A stretch of DNA of 64,000 bases, taken from contig NZ_CP166625.1 in the NCBI RefSeq assembly GCF_041320595.1, positions 2,788,001 through 2,852,000 on the forward strand. Direction: 5' to 3'. Below the pieces are notes generated by a model, which ran no database searches, had not been told where the DNA came from, and saw only the letters and a list, made by a program, of their open reading frames with translations. The DNA is from Pleomorphomonas sp. PLEO. Its GTDB lineage: Bacteria > Pseudomonadota > Alphaproteobacteria > Rhizobiales > Pleomorphomonadaceae. Shown piece after piece: positions 55,621 through 64,000 of this stretch (positions are counted from its first letter, which is position 1; each line of letters begins with the position of its first letter). A program made the translations under genes and the position numbers.

Positions 55621-56388
55621 TCAATAGTCGGTGAGAGTGCTATCCCCGGCTTTGTCGTGGGCGATGGTCGCCAGCATGGCTTCGACCGCCATTTTGGCCG
55701 CGGCGAGTGCCGATGGTTCGCGCGAGCGGATCACCAGCTTGGTCGAGAAGTTGCGAGCGGCGAGGATCGGGTAGCTGCCGATGGAAACGAGCGGATGCGC
55801 TTTGGCCACCTCGCCGAGCGCGGTGCCGATGACGCCTTCGCCGAACGGGCAGTCGACAGTGATCGATTGCACGGGCACGCCGCCTTCGAGTTCCTTCTCG
55901 ATGCCGAGCAGCATGGCCTGCATGATCTTCGGCACGCCAGCCATGACGAACACGTTGCCGATATGGAAGCCCGGTGCCTTGGAGACGGGGTTGTCGATGA
56001 GAGTCGCGCCAACAGGGATGCGGGCCATCCGCATCCGTGCCTCGGTGAGTTCCTCCGGGGCGACATAGTGCTGCCGCAGGATATCGACAGCGTCGGGATG
56101 ATACTCTACGGCGACGCCGAACGCCTTGGCCACCGCGTCGGCGGTGATGTCGTCGTGAGTCGGCCCGATGCCTCCGGTGGTGAAGACATACGTATAGGCC
56201 GCCCGGAGTGCATCGAGTGCTGCTACGATACGGTCTTCTTCGTCGGGGACAACGCGGATTTCCTTGAGGTCGACGCCGATTTCGGTCAGAAAGGCGGCGA
56301 TGTGGCCGGAATTGCTGTCGCGGGTACGGCCGGAAAGAATCTCGTCGCCAATGATTAGGACGGCGGCGCTGGGGGATTGAGCTATCAT
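55621..56388 (-). CDS. CinA-type molybdopterin-binding (MoaB/MogA-fold) protein
   Basis: A 255-residue protein homologous to the N-terminal half of competence/damage-inducible protein CinA. It shows [20 protein letters not shown] at the start, then [20 protein letters not shown] near residue 70, and [20 protein letters not shown] near 140. The C-terminal nicotinamide-nucleotide amidase domain of full CinA is missing. In CinA, this domain has ADP-ribose or NMN-related pyrophosphatase activity; whether that holds here is inference. The ATG at 56388 gives the family start. Confidence 0.9.
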   Translation of the reverse strand: MIAQSPSAAVLIIGDEILSGRTRDSNSGHIAAFLTEIGVDLKEIRVVPDEEDRIVAALDALRAAYTYVFTTGGIGPTHDDITADAVAKAFGVAVEYHPDAVDILRQHYVAPEELTEARMRMARIPVGATLIDNPVSKAPGFHIGNVFVMAGVPKIMQAMLLGIEKELEGGVPVQSITVDCPFGEGVIGTALGEVAKAHPLVSIGSYPILAARNFSTKLVIRSREPSALAAAKMAVEAMLATIAHDKAGDSTLTDY

Positions 56389-56568
56389 GGATTTGCAAGC
56401 CTTTGGAATCATCGCTCTGTTTTCGAGGATTCCCGATCCTGAAACAATCGCCAACATTACGCGGAATTAAAGATCGCCTTGGTCGCCCGCCGTTTGATTG
56501 ACGCAATCGCGCAACATAAGGCGCCCCTAGTAGGGCATTCGCCCAGCTTTTACTTTTCCAGGTTGATT

Positions 56569-59163
56569 ATGCTCGCTGCAGTTCCAACGGAGCCTCCGGA
56601 GGTTTCTTCCGATCAGCCCGGCCGCCTTGCCCGGCTGAAGCCGGTCATTGTCGCTGTTGTCGCGCTGCTGATCGTCGGTCTGTCGGTGCTGGCGCTGTCG
56701 CGCCTGTTGTCGACCGTGGTCTACGATGACCTCATCACGGCCATCGAGGACACCTCCTGGTCGCGGGTCGGTCTTGCTCTGCTGTTCACCAGCGGCAGTT
56801 TCCTGGCCCTTTCCATCTATGACGTGCATGCGCTTCACTTCGCCGGGGCAAAATTGCCCTACCGGTTGGTGGCGCTGGCAAGCTTCTGTGCCTACGCCGT
56901 TGGCAACATCGCCGGCTTTGGCCCGCTGACCGGCGGGTCCGTCCGTTACCGCTTCTATTCGCCTTTTGGCCTGGAGCCCGAAGCGATTGCCAAAGTGGTC
57001 GCCTATGTGGCCGCCGCCTTTGGCTTTGGCCTTACCTTTGTGGCCGGCATGGGGCTGACCATTTCCGGGCCGGACCTCGCCGCGCTGATCGGCATGCCCG
57101 GTGCCACGGTGCGCGGTATCGGCCTCTTGATGCTGGCGGGCGTCGGGGCGGTGCTGCTGTTTTCCGCTATGCGTCGCGGCTCGGTGACGGTGTTCGGCCG
57201 TGCCGTGGCGCTGCCGAACGTGCGGGATATCGTTTCGCAGCTGGTTGCGACGTCGGTGGACGTCGCCTGCGCCGCTGCCGTGCTTTATGTGCTGCTGCCG
57301 GACGGCGATGTCTCCTTCCCGACGGTGCTCGCCGTATTTTCGGTGGCGATCGGCGCCGGCGTGCTCAGTCACTTGCCGGGTGGCGTCGGCATTTTTGAAA
57401 CCATCGTCGTCGGTGCGCTCGGCACGCGGCTGCCGATCGACGGCGTCATCTCGGCGCTGCTGCTCTATCGCGTCATCTACTACGTGGTCCCGCTTGTCGT
57501 GGCGGTGGCGGCGATGATCGTCAGCGAGGCTCGGCGGGCCACCGTGGCGAGCCCGGCGCTGACGGCCGCCGTGTCCGGCATTACGCCGATCGTTCTCGGC
57601 ACGCTTGCCATCGTGCTCGGCGCCATGCTGGTGTTCTCCGGCGTCACGCCTCCGGCCGACACCCGCCTCGACCTGATGTATGCTTTTATTCCGCTACCGC
57701 TGGTCGAAGGCGCGCATTTCGTTGGATCAGTGCTCGGCGTCTTCATGATCGTTGCCGGTCGCGGGCTTGTTCACCGGCTCGATGGTGCCTGGTGGCTGGC
57801 GCTGACGCTGACCGCAATGTCCATTCCCTTCGCAGTCCTCAAAGCACTGGCGATCGGTGAGGCGGTGCTTTTTGCGATTCTGATCGTTGGGCTGGTCTCC
57901 AGCCGGCATCTCTACACGCGGCCGGCTTCGCTGCTGCATGACCGGCTCAGCCCGGCCTGGTGGGTATGCATCACCTCGGTTTTGGCGCTTGCCGCTGGCA
58001 TCCTGTTTTTCGTCTATAAGGAAGTGCCGTATAGCCACGATCTCTGGTGGCAGTTCGAGATGTCGGCGGCCGCGCCGCGCTCGCTGCGCGCCGCCATCGG
58101 CATAGGGCTGGCGACGGCCGTCGTGGCCTCATGGCTTCTGATCCGGCCGCCGTCCGGTCGCATAGAGCCGTTGAGCGCCGACGACCTCACCCGCGCCGTC
58201 GCCGTCCTGGCCGGCACCGGTCACGCCTATGCGAACCTCGTGCGGATGGGCGACAAGAACCTGATCTTCTCCGACGAGGGCGACACCTTCCTGATGTACG
58301 TCAAGCGCGGCCGCTCCTGGATCTCGCTGGGCGATCCGGTTGGCGCGGACGTCGGCCGGCGCGAACTCATCTGGCGGTTCATCGAGACAGCTCGCGCGCA
58401 CGGCGGCCGGGCCGTTTTCTATCAGGTACCGGCCGAGAGCCTCTCTCTTTATGCCGATGCCGGCCTGTCCGCCTTCAAGTTGGGCGAAGAGGCGGTCGTC
58501 GATCTCGCCGCTTTCGATATCAAGGGTACGCGGCGCGGCAACTTGCGCAATGCCATCAACAAGGCCGAGCGTGACGGCGTCGTCTTCGAGGTGGTGCCGC
58601 CGGAGGGTGTGCCGGCTATTCTCGATGAGCTCGCCACTGTTTCGACGAGTTGGCTGGAAGCCCGTAAGGCTCGGGAAAAGGCCTTCTCGATGGGCGCCTT
58701 CGAACCGGACTACATCGTATCGCAGCCGGTCGCGGTGCTGAAAAAGGCAGGGCGCATCTTCGCCTTCGCGACGCTGATGATCTCCGGCGATGGCCGGGAG
58801 GCAGCGATCGACCTGATGCGGTTTACGCCCAAGTCGCCCAACGGCACCATGGAACTGTTGTTCACCCGCGTGCTGTTGCACTTCAAGGCGGCCGGTTATG
58901 CCACCTTCAGCCTTGGCATGGCGCCACTGGCCGGTCTATCCGACAGCCCGATGGCGCCGCTCTGGCACAAGCTCGGTCGCGCCGCCTTCGAGCACGGTAA
59001 TGCCTTCTACAATTTCCACGGTCTGCGTGCCTTCAAGACCAAGTTCGATCCGGTCTGGCGGCAGCGCTACATGGCAGTGGCCGGCGGGCTCAATCCGCTG
59101 CTGGCGCTAGCCGATGTGACCTTTGTCATCTCCGGCGGTCTCAAGGGAGCCGTTTCCAAATGA
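56569..59163 (+). CDS. lpiA: LpiA/MprF-type phosphatidylglycerol aminoacyltransferase
   Basis: Transfers lysine (or another amino acid) from aminoacyl-tRNA to phosphatidylglycerol and flips the product, lowering the negative charge of the membrane. The 864-residue protein has an N-terminal flippase region of many helices (FGPLTGGSVRYRFYSPFGLE, GVLSHLPGGVGIFETIVVGA) up to about residue 545. A C-terminal cytoplasmic DUF2156 synthase follows (NLIFSDEGDTFLMYVKRGRS, DLMRFTPKSPNGTMELLFTR, PMAPLWHKLGRAAFEHGNAF). The ATG at 56569 follows AGG; the frame is open to 56479. It overlaps acvB by 4 bases. This is the acid-inducible lpiA-acvB pair of rhizobia. Confidence 0.93.
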   Translation: MLAAVPTEPPEVSSDQPGRLARLKPVIVAVVALLIVGLSVLALSRLLSTVVYDDLITAIEDTSWSRVGLALLFTSGSFLALSIYDVHALHFAGAKLPYRLVALASFCAYAVGNIAGFGPLTGGSVRYRFYSPFGLEPEAIAKVVAYVAAAFGFGLTFVAGMGLTISGPDLAALIGMPGATVRGIGLLMLAGVGAVLLFSAMRRGSVTVFGRAVALPNVRDIVSQLVATSVDVACAAAVLYVLLPDGDVSFPTVLAVFSVAIGAGVLSHLPGGVGIFETIVVGALGTRLPIDGVISALLLYRVIYYVVPLVVAVAAMIVSEARRATVASPALTAAVSGITPIVLGTLAIVLGAMLVFSGVTPPADTRLDLMYAFIPLPLVEGAHFVGSVLGVFMIVAGRGLVHRLDGAWWLALTLTAMSIPFAVLKALAIGEAVLFAILIVGLVSSRHLYTRPASLLHDRLSPAWWVCITSVLALAAGILFFVYKEVPYSHDLWWQFEMSAAAPRSLRAAIGIGLATAVVASWLLIRPPSGRIEPLSADDLTRAVAVLAGTGHAYANLVRMGDKNLIFSDEGDTFLMYVKRGRSWISLGDPVGADVGRRELIWRFIETARAHGGRAVFYQVPAESLSLYADAGLSAFKLGEEAVVDLAAFDIKGTRRGNLRNAINKAERDGVVFEVVPPEGVPAILDELATVSTSWLEARKAREKAFSMGAFEPDYIVSQPVAVLKKAGRIFAFATLMISGDGREAAIDLMRFTPKSPNGTMELLFTRVLLHFKAAGYATFSLGMAPLAGLSDSPMAPLWHKLGRAAFEHGNAFYNFHGLRAFKTKFDPVWRQRYMAVAGGLNPLLALADVTFVISGGLKGAVSK

Positions 59164-60578
59164 AGCGACTGATACTGTTCGTCATGACCGGCCTCCTTTT
59201 GGCGGCCGGTATAGCGACGAGCGCATTTATCTATCTTTTCCCCAGCCTGCCGGTCGAAAAGACGGACACTCTCGGTATCGCCGAGGTGATCGCACCGCGC
59301 AAAGAGCCGACTGGCATCGTCTATTTGCTGTCGAGCGCCGGTGGCTACGGTTTTTGGGATCGCGTGACGGCCCGCCGCTATGCGGCAAAGGGCGCGATCG
59401 TCGTCGGTATCGATACGCCGGCCACGTTCGCCAAAGCGGAAAAGCTCCCCGATGACTGCGTCTACTTCGTCTCCGACGTCGAGCAGGTCAGCCAGGACAT
59501 TCAGCGGGTGCTGGATGTCGACAGCTATCATTCGCCGTTGATTGTCGGCAGCGATCTCGGCGGCACCTTCGCCCTGGCGCTGGCCGCCCAATCGCCGGAT
59601 GCCACGATCGGCCGCACGATCGCCGTCGATCCGCGCGCGGCGCTGCCGCTGCGCAAGGAGCTGTGCAGCGACGCCAAGCACGCCAAAGCGGCGGACGGCA
59701 ACGGCTGGGTCTATGAGCTTCAGAAGGGGCACCTTCCCGACCCGATCGACGTTTATCTGACCCGCGACGCCGACCCAACCGGGGCCTCGCATGTCGATGA
59801 ACTGGTCGGATCAGGCTTTGGCATTGCCACGGCCAAGAGCGTGAAAGTCGCCAGCCGGACGCTGGACGGCGCGGTGCTCGAGCAGTTGGTGAGCAAGGAA
59901 GACAACGGATCGCCGCTGGCCGGTATTCCGATCACCCTGGTGCCGGCCACGGCGACGCACGACACCATGGTCATCATCTATTCTGGCGATGGCGGTTGGC
60001 GCGACATCGACGCCGAGATCGGCGGCTATCTGGCCAAGGCCGGCGTGCCTGTGGTCGGCATCGACTCGCTACGCTATTTCTGGAACGATATCGACCCGGC
60101 CGACGCCGCCGACGACCTTGCCAAGGTGATCGACGCCTACACGAAGAAGTGGAACGTCCACAAGGTGGCGCTCGTCGGCTATTCCTTCGGCGCCGATGCG
60201 CTGCCGGCCATCTATCAAGCGCTGCCCGCCGACCACAAGGCCAGCGTCAATCTCGTCTCGTTGCTCGCCTTCACCGGTGCGCGGCAGTTCGAAATTCAGG
60301 TCTCAGGTATCCTTGGCGGCAAGACCGACCCCAACGGACCGTCGACGCTTCCGGACCTCGAGAAAATCGAGCCGGCCAAGGTGCAGTGCATCTATGGCAG
60401 CGAGGACGATGAGACGGCTTGCACACGCCTGCCGAAAGACAAGGGCTTCAGCCTGATCGTCCATCCCGGCGGTCATCACTTCAACGACGACTACAAGCCG
60501 GTCGCCAAGGACATTCTCGATCGCCTTGTTCCGCAGGACACCGCGTCGACCGCCGTGGAGGCACAGGCAACGCCTTGA
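59160..60578 (+). CDS. acvB: AcvB/VirJ family protein
   Basis: A 472-residue periplasmic or membrane-anchored protein with an N-terminal hydrophobic segment (LILFVMTGLLLAAGIATSAF). It has two alpha/beta-hydrolase-like halves; the C-terminal VirJ domain contains MVIIYSGDGGWRDIDAEIGG and the nucleophile elbow VGYSFGADALPAIY near residue 340, ending with HPGGHHFNDDY (His). In Agrobacterium and Rhizobium tropici AcvB is co-transcribed with lpiA and is reported to hydrolyse aminoacylated phosphatidylglycerol; it is also needed for virulence or acid tolerance. The ATGA overlap with lpiA indicates coupling. Confidence 0.93.
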   Translation: MKRLILFVMTGLLLAAGIATSAFIYLFPSLPVEKTDTLGIAEVIAPRKEPTGIVYLLSSAGGYGFWDRVTARRYAAKGAIVVGIDTPATFAKAEKLPDDCVYFVSDVEQVSQDIQRVLDVDSYHSPLIVGSDLGGTFALALAAQSPDATIGRTIAVDPRAALPLRKELCSDAKHAKAADGNGWVYELQKGHLPDPIDVYLTRDADPTGASHVDELVGSGFGIATAKSVKVASRTLDGAVLEQLVSKEDNGSPLAGIPITLVPATATHDTMVIIYSGDGGWRDIDAEIGGYLAKAGVPVVGIDSLRYFWNDIDPADAADDLAKVIDAYTKKWNVHKVALVGYSFGADALPAIYQALPADHKASVNLVSLLAFTGARQFEIQVSGILGGKTDPNGPSTLPDLEKIEPAKVQCIYGSEDDETACTRLPKDKGFSLIVHPGGHHFNDDYKPVAKDILDRLVPQDTASTAVEAQATP

Positions 60579-60609
60579 CGAAGCCGCCGGGAACGGGGAA
60601 CAAGGCGTC

Positions 60610-61299
60610 ATGCGCTTTCCCGTTCCGTTGGTTCCCGGCCGGCTCGTCCGCCGTTACAAACGCTTCCTCGCCGACTGTCTTCTGGACAGTGGCGAGGAGG
60701 TAACCGCCCACGTCGCCAATTCGGGTTCCATGCTCGGCCTTGCGACGCCCGGTTCTCGCGTCTATCTCTCCCGTTCCGACAATCCGAAGCGTAAGCTTGC
60801 CTGGAGCTGGCAGCTCATCGAGGTGGACGTTACGCTGGTCGGCATCGATACCGGCCTTTCCAACCGCATCGTCGCCGAGGCGATCGCTGAGGGGCGCATT
60901 CCCACCCTTGCCGGCTACGAGACGCTGCGTCGCGAGGTGCCCTACGGCGCGCGCAGTCGTGTCGACATGTTGCTAGAAGGCGCGGGACGCCCGCCCTGCT
61001 ATGTCGAGGTCAAGTCCGTCACTTTGTCGCGCAAGGTGGGGATGGCCGAGTTTCCCGATGCCGTTACCGCGCGTGGGGCAAAACATCTCGCCGAGCTTGC
61101 CGCCGTGGTCAAAGCCGGAGCACGGGCCGTCCTTGTCTATCTCGTACAGCGCGGCGACTGTGATCGCTTCGAGCTCGCCGCCGATATCGATCCGGCTTAC
61201 GCCATGGCGGCGGGGGCGGCTCGCGCAGCCGGCGTCGAAATGCTGGTGGCGCGCACCGTGATCACGCCGGAGGGAATCGAAATCCGACCCGATTTCTGA
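60610..61299 (+). CDS. sfsA: SfsA family protein (sugar fermentation stimulation homologue)
   Basis: A 229-residue SfsA protein, predicted nucleic-acid-binding with a nuclease-like core. Landmarks are GRLVRRYKRFLADCLLDSGE, VTAHVANSGSMLGLATPGSR, VGIDTGLSNRIVAEAI, CYVEVKSVTLSRKVGMAEFP (the VEVK nuclease-like motif) and TARGAKHLAEL. The ATG at 60610 gives the conserved N-terminus MRFPVPLVPGRLV. It lies 31 bp after acvB and shortly before map, an adjacency also seen in other alphaproteobacteria. Its cellular role is poorly defined. Confidence 0.93.
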   Translation: MRFPVPLVPGRLVRRYKRFLADCLLDSGEEVTAHVANSGSMLGLATPGSRVYLSRSDNPKRKLAWSWQLIEVDVTLVGIDTGLSNRIVAEAIAEGRIPTLAGYETLRREVPYGARSRVDMLLEGAGRPPCYVEVKSVTLSRKVGMAEFPDAVTARGAKHLAELAAVVKAGARAVLVYLVQRGDCDRFELAADIDPAYAMAAGAARAAGVEMLVARTVITPEGIEIRPDF

Positions 61300-61405
61300 C
61301 AGAATAGTGAAACACAGCCGTGTACTCGGCGCGGTGCTTGGGTATATGACGACGAAAACACGAGGCCGTTCGGCTTCCAATGCCAGATACAGGTTGGTTG
61401 ATCCG

Positions 61406-62236
61406 ATGATCAATTATGTCGACGCGGCGGTCGCTCCGCTGCGCAACACCGGAGACATTCGCCTTTACACCGCGGCCGACTTCGACGGCATGCGCAAGGC
61501 CTGTCAGTTGACCGCCGGCTGCCTCGATGAGCTCGTGGATATCGTCAAGCCGGGCGTTTCCACGCAGGAGATCGACGACTTCGTCTATAATTATGGCTGC
61601 GATCATGGCGCCCTGCCGGCCACCATCTATTATCGCGGCTATACCAAGTCGGTCTGTACCTCGATCAACCATGTGGTCTGCCACGGCATTCCCGATGACA
61701 AGCCGCTGCGCGAGGGCGACATCGTCAACATCGACGTCACCTTCATTGTTGATGGCTGGCACGGCGATTCCTCGCGCATGTATGGCGTTGGCGTCATCAA
61801 GCGCGCGGCCGAGCGGCTGATCGATGTGACGCATGAGTCGCTGATGCGCGGCATTGCCGCCGTACGGCCCGGAAACACCACTGGTGATATCGGCGAAGCC
61901 ATTCAGAGATATGTCGAGAGCGAGCGCTGCTCAGTGGTACGCGATTTCTGTGGCCACGGCGTCGGCAAGCTATTCCACGACACGCCGAATATCCTGCATT
62001 ACGGCCGCAAAGGCGAAGGTCCCGTGCTGAAGCCGGGCATGATTTTCACCATCGAGCCGATGGTCAATCTCGGCCGGCCGCATGTGAAGGTGTTGTCCGA
62101 CGGCTGGACGGCGGTAACGCGCGACCGTTCGCTATCGGCGCAGTTCGAACACGCCGTCGGCGTCACCGATGCGGGCTGCGAGATCTTCACGCTGTCGCCG
62201 AAGGGCCTGTTCAAACCGCCGCTGAAGGCTGCCTGA
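61406..62236 (+). CDS. map: Type I methionine aminopeptidase
   Basis: Removes the initiator methionine from nascent proteins. In the 276-residue protein the metal ligands are visible: NIDVTFIVDGWHGDSSRMYG (two Asp), DFCGHGVGKLFHDTP (His), FTIEPMVNLGRPH (Glu) and AQFEHAVGVT (Glu before His-Ala). The substrate His is in NHVVCHGIPDDK. The ATG at 61406 fits homologues that begin MxNYxxA; the frame is open to 61307. It converges on the DUF1178 gene with 6 bp between the stops. Confidence 0.96.
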   Translation: MINYVDAAVAPLRNTGDIRLYTAADFDGMRKACQLTAGCLDELVDIVKPGVSTQEIDDFVYNYGCDHGALPATIYYRGYTKSVCTSINHVVCHGIPDDKPLREGDIVNIDVTFIVDGWHGDSSRMYGVGVIKRAAERLIDVTHESLMRGIAAVRPGNTTGDIGEAIQRYVESERCSVVRDFCGHGVGKLFHDTPNILHYGRKGEGPVLKPGMIFTIEPMVNLGRPHVKVLSDGWTAVTRDRSLSAQFEHAVGVTDAGCEIFTLSPKGLFKPPLKAA

Positions 62237-62242
62237 AGGTTC

Positions 62243-62485
62243 TCAGCACCCGGCGGCCATCGGACAGCCGGGATTGGCGCAGCTCGACGGGTTGCAACCC
62301 GGTTCGGCTGCGAACGACGCCTTGGCTGCTCCCACGCTGGGGGCCATCAGGGCCTTTTCGACATGCGCAACACCGCAGGACGGGCAGGCGTAATCGGCCT
62401 TCTTTGCCTCCCAGTCGGCATTGCCGCCGAACCAGTCGTCGAAGTCGTGGCCGCAGGCGGCGCAGTGCAGGTTGAAATGGATCAT
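62243..62485 (-). CDS. DUF1178 family zinc-ribbon protein with a Cys-rich tail
   Basis: An 80-residue protein. Residues 1-50 match DUF1178: MIHFNLHCAACGHDFDDWFG, then YACPSCGVAHVEKALMAPSV, with two CxxC pairs that should bind one zinc. It is short for the family, and the last 20 residues (CNPSSCANPGCPMAAGC) add five further cysteines, which might form a second metal site. Function unknown. The ATG at 62485 has no strong ribosome site. Confidence 0.78.
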   Translation of the reverse strand: MIHFNLHCAACGHDFDDWFGGNADWEAKKADYACPSCGVAHVEKALMAPSVGAAKASFAAEPGCNPSSCANPGCPMAAGC

Positions 62486-62725
62486 GGCTGGGCCGTGGTC
62501 TCTCGTGTTGTCGTGGCTGATAGGTCGCCGCGACGGCCGATCCTGTCAAGCGCAGTTCCCCCTAGGAGCCAGGCTCTAGCCGGTGCGTGGATCGTCATGC
62601 GTGCTGACGGATGCACGATTGCGATGCTCAAGGCCTCGAAGCCGCCACAGGTCTGTCTTCGCGGCATCTCAATCCTGGGGCAGGATCGGGCCATAGGATG
62701 CAACCGTGTCTCGGGGGAGATCAAC

Positions 62726-64000
62726 GTGAAATCGATGTTGTTTGCCGCCGCGCTTTTGAGCGCCGCTTCGCCTCTCGTACTGGCAACCACGGCCTTTGCC
62801 GATGACAAGGTGGGTTCCGTGCTGTTGTCGTCGGGAGGGCTGGCCGAGATCGTTCGCAACGTCGATCTCGCGGCGGGTGAAAGCCATCTGGCGCTGCAAA
62901 TTCCCGCCGACCAGGCCGACGATGTTCTCAAGAGCCTTCTCGTCAGCGACCCCGGAGGCTCCATCGTCTCTGTTACCCTCGACGGCGCCAACGCCGTTGG
63001 CGAGGCGTTCAAACGCCTGCCGCTGAAGCGTGAGGATCTCGCCTCCACGGCCACCATCGCCGCCGCCATGGCCGGCTATGCGGCGACGATTGACGATGGC
63101 GCCGGCCACAAGGCAAGCGGTGTCATTCTCGGTGTCAGCAAGGTGCCGCGCGCGACCCAGGGGCAACCGATCGAGCTGCCGGCGGTGACGCTACGCCAGG
63201 ACGACGGCAGTTTCGCCGAAGTGTTGCTTGGCCCCGGAGCGAGTATCACCTTCGCCGACAAGGATTTGCAGGCACGCCTTGACGCGGCGATTTCCGCCGT
63301 TCGAATGGCGGCCGACGCCAATTTCCGCACGCTCAGCATCGAAACGACAGGGAAGGGCGCGCGCACGGTACGGCTTTCCTACGTGGTCGCAGCGCCGGTG
63401 TGGAAGGCCGCCTATCGCATTGTGCCGGCCGATGGCGGCAAATATCGCGTTCAGGGCTGGGCTGTGCTCGAGAATGGCAGTGGGGACGACTGGAGCGGAG
63501 TCCAGCTAACGCTGTCGTCGGCCAATCCGGTGGCGCTCAAGCAGCGCCTCGTCGACATGTACTGGCGCGAGAGGCGCGAGGCGCCACTGCTGCTGCCGGG
63601 TGGTGCGATCAATCCGATCGTCGATGGCGCACCGGCGGGTGGTGCTCTTGATGAGTCAATGGAAGGCGAGGCCGATCTGCCTGGGGACGAGCCGTTGGGC
63701 TTGACGGCAATGCGAGCACAAGCCGCGCCTGCACCAGTCGAACCGTCGCGCGGCCCGGAGGCCGTCTCGGTTGAGGGCGACGTTGGCGTTACTTTCGCGC
63801 TACCACAACCAGTGACCCTTAAGGCTGGCGAGACGTTGACAGTGCCGATCATCGATGCCGATATCGACGCCGACCTCGTGTCGCTATGGCGTGATGGCAA
63901 TGGCATGGCGCCGCAGGCAGCCGTTTTCCTATCGAATACTACCGGCAAGAGCGTGCCGCCGGGCATCTTCACGGTCTATGGGCCGGATGGTTATCTCGGG
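62726..64000 (+). CDS. Exported DUF4139-type protein, N-terminal part (runs off the window)
   Basis: The frame stays open from GTG 62726 to the last base: 425 codons without a stop. The GTG has GGGGGAG 7 bases upstream; ATG 62735 is in frame. A signal peptide (LFAAALLSAASPLVLATTAF then ADD) is followed by a beta-rich region and, from about residue 215, YVVAAPVWKAAYRIVPADGG and VQGWAVLENGSGDDWSGVQL. That is the DUF4139 (mucoidy-inhibitor-like) signature. A Pro/Ala-rich linker follows near residues 285-350. Likely a periplasmic or surface protein; its function is not known. The C-terminus is outside the window. Confidence 0.75.
   Translation, partial: MKSMLFAAALLSAASPLVLATTAFADDKVGSVLLSSGGLAEIVRNVDLAAGESHLALQIPADQADDVLKSLLVSDPGGSIVSVTLDGANAVGEAFKRLPLKREDLASTATIAAAMAGYAATIDDGAGHKASGVILGVSKVPRATQGQPIELPAVTLRQDDGSFAEVLLGPGASITFADKDLQARLDAAISAVRMAADANFRTLSIETTGKGARTVRLSYVVAAPVWKAAYRIVPADGGKYRVQGWAVLENGSGDDWSGVQLTLSSANPVALKQRLVDMYWRERREAPLLLPGGAINPIVDGAPAGGALDESMEGEADLPGDEPLGLTAMRAQAAPAPVEPSRGPEAVSVEGDVGVTFALPQPVTLKAGETLTVPIIDADIDADLVSLWRDGNGMAPQAAVFLSNTTGKSVPPGIFTVYGPDGYLG

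Overview
The window is a GC-rich, densely coded stretch of chromosome from an alphaproteobacterium, most likely of the order Hyphomicrobiales (Rhizobiales). The evidence is the purC-purS-purQ-purL order with a GTG-started PurL, a DUF1476 (ATPase zeta inhibitor-type) protein, an invasion-associated-locus-B protein, an lpiA-acvB operon, a DUF6867 gene inside a branched-chain amino acid transport operon, and short palindromic intergenic repeats of a Hyphomicrobiales type. I cannot name the genus; a Pleomorphomonas-like genome would fit, but that is inference. I see no phage, insertion sequence, CRISPR array or rRNA. One tRNA gene (Leu, UAA) is present.

Layout. 1-4.4 kb: end of an aldo/keto reductase, a TrmJ-type methyltransferase, murI, rpsD with a clear promoter, and a convergent serine hydrolase. 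4.5-7.9 kb: five tandem minus-strand genes for small exported proteins of unknown function, four of them followed by a look-alike terminator (one imperfect). This is the least explained part of the window. 8.1-14.3 kb: purine block on the minus strand (purC, purS, purQ, purL) with a BLUF-like gene between purQ and purL, followed by bolA and grxD. 14.3-18.4 kb: DUF1476, HpcH/HpaI aldolase, small hydrolase, purB, flavin reductase. 18.7-25.7 kb: complete branched-chain amino acid ABC operon (livH, livM, livG, livF, DUF6867, livK) plus a second binding protein. 25.9-29.6 kb: ppx, rlmE, recX, recO. 29.8-35.6 kb: secreted phosphoesterase, an AMP-ligase-like protein that lacks its catalytic motifs, a peptide-binding protein with a Tat-like signal, and an IalB protein.

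35.7-45.1 kb: divergent katA/oxyR, ndk, a single-domain response regulator, nadE, a membrane protein, an Anbu (proteasome-like) hydrolase, a small putative gene under a Fur-box-like dyad, an iron-type alcohol dehydrogenase and tRNA-Leu. 45.2-54.3 kb: a catabolic-looking accessory section. A TetR repressor faces a carotenoid oxygenase across a consensus promoter with paired operators. A ROK regulator faces a four-gene ABC transporter plus a TIM-barrel isomerase across a perfect 22-bp dyad. 54.4-64 kb: rlpA, a xanthine/guanine phosphoribosyltransferase, a CinA-type molybdopterin-binding protein, lpiA-acvB (membrane lipid aminoacylation and acid tolerance), sfsA, map, a DUF1178 zinc protein, and the start of an exported DUF4139-type protein that runs off the window.

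Most of the window is housekeeping. The parts most worth a second look are the five-gene exported family with its internal repeat and shared upstream block, the BLUF-like protein lacking all three flavin-photocycle residues inside the purine operon, the catalytically degenerate AMP-ligase homologue, the iron-box-like small-gene locus near 43 kb, and the TetR and ROK operator regions.
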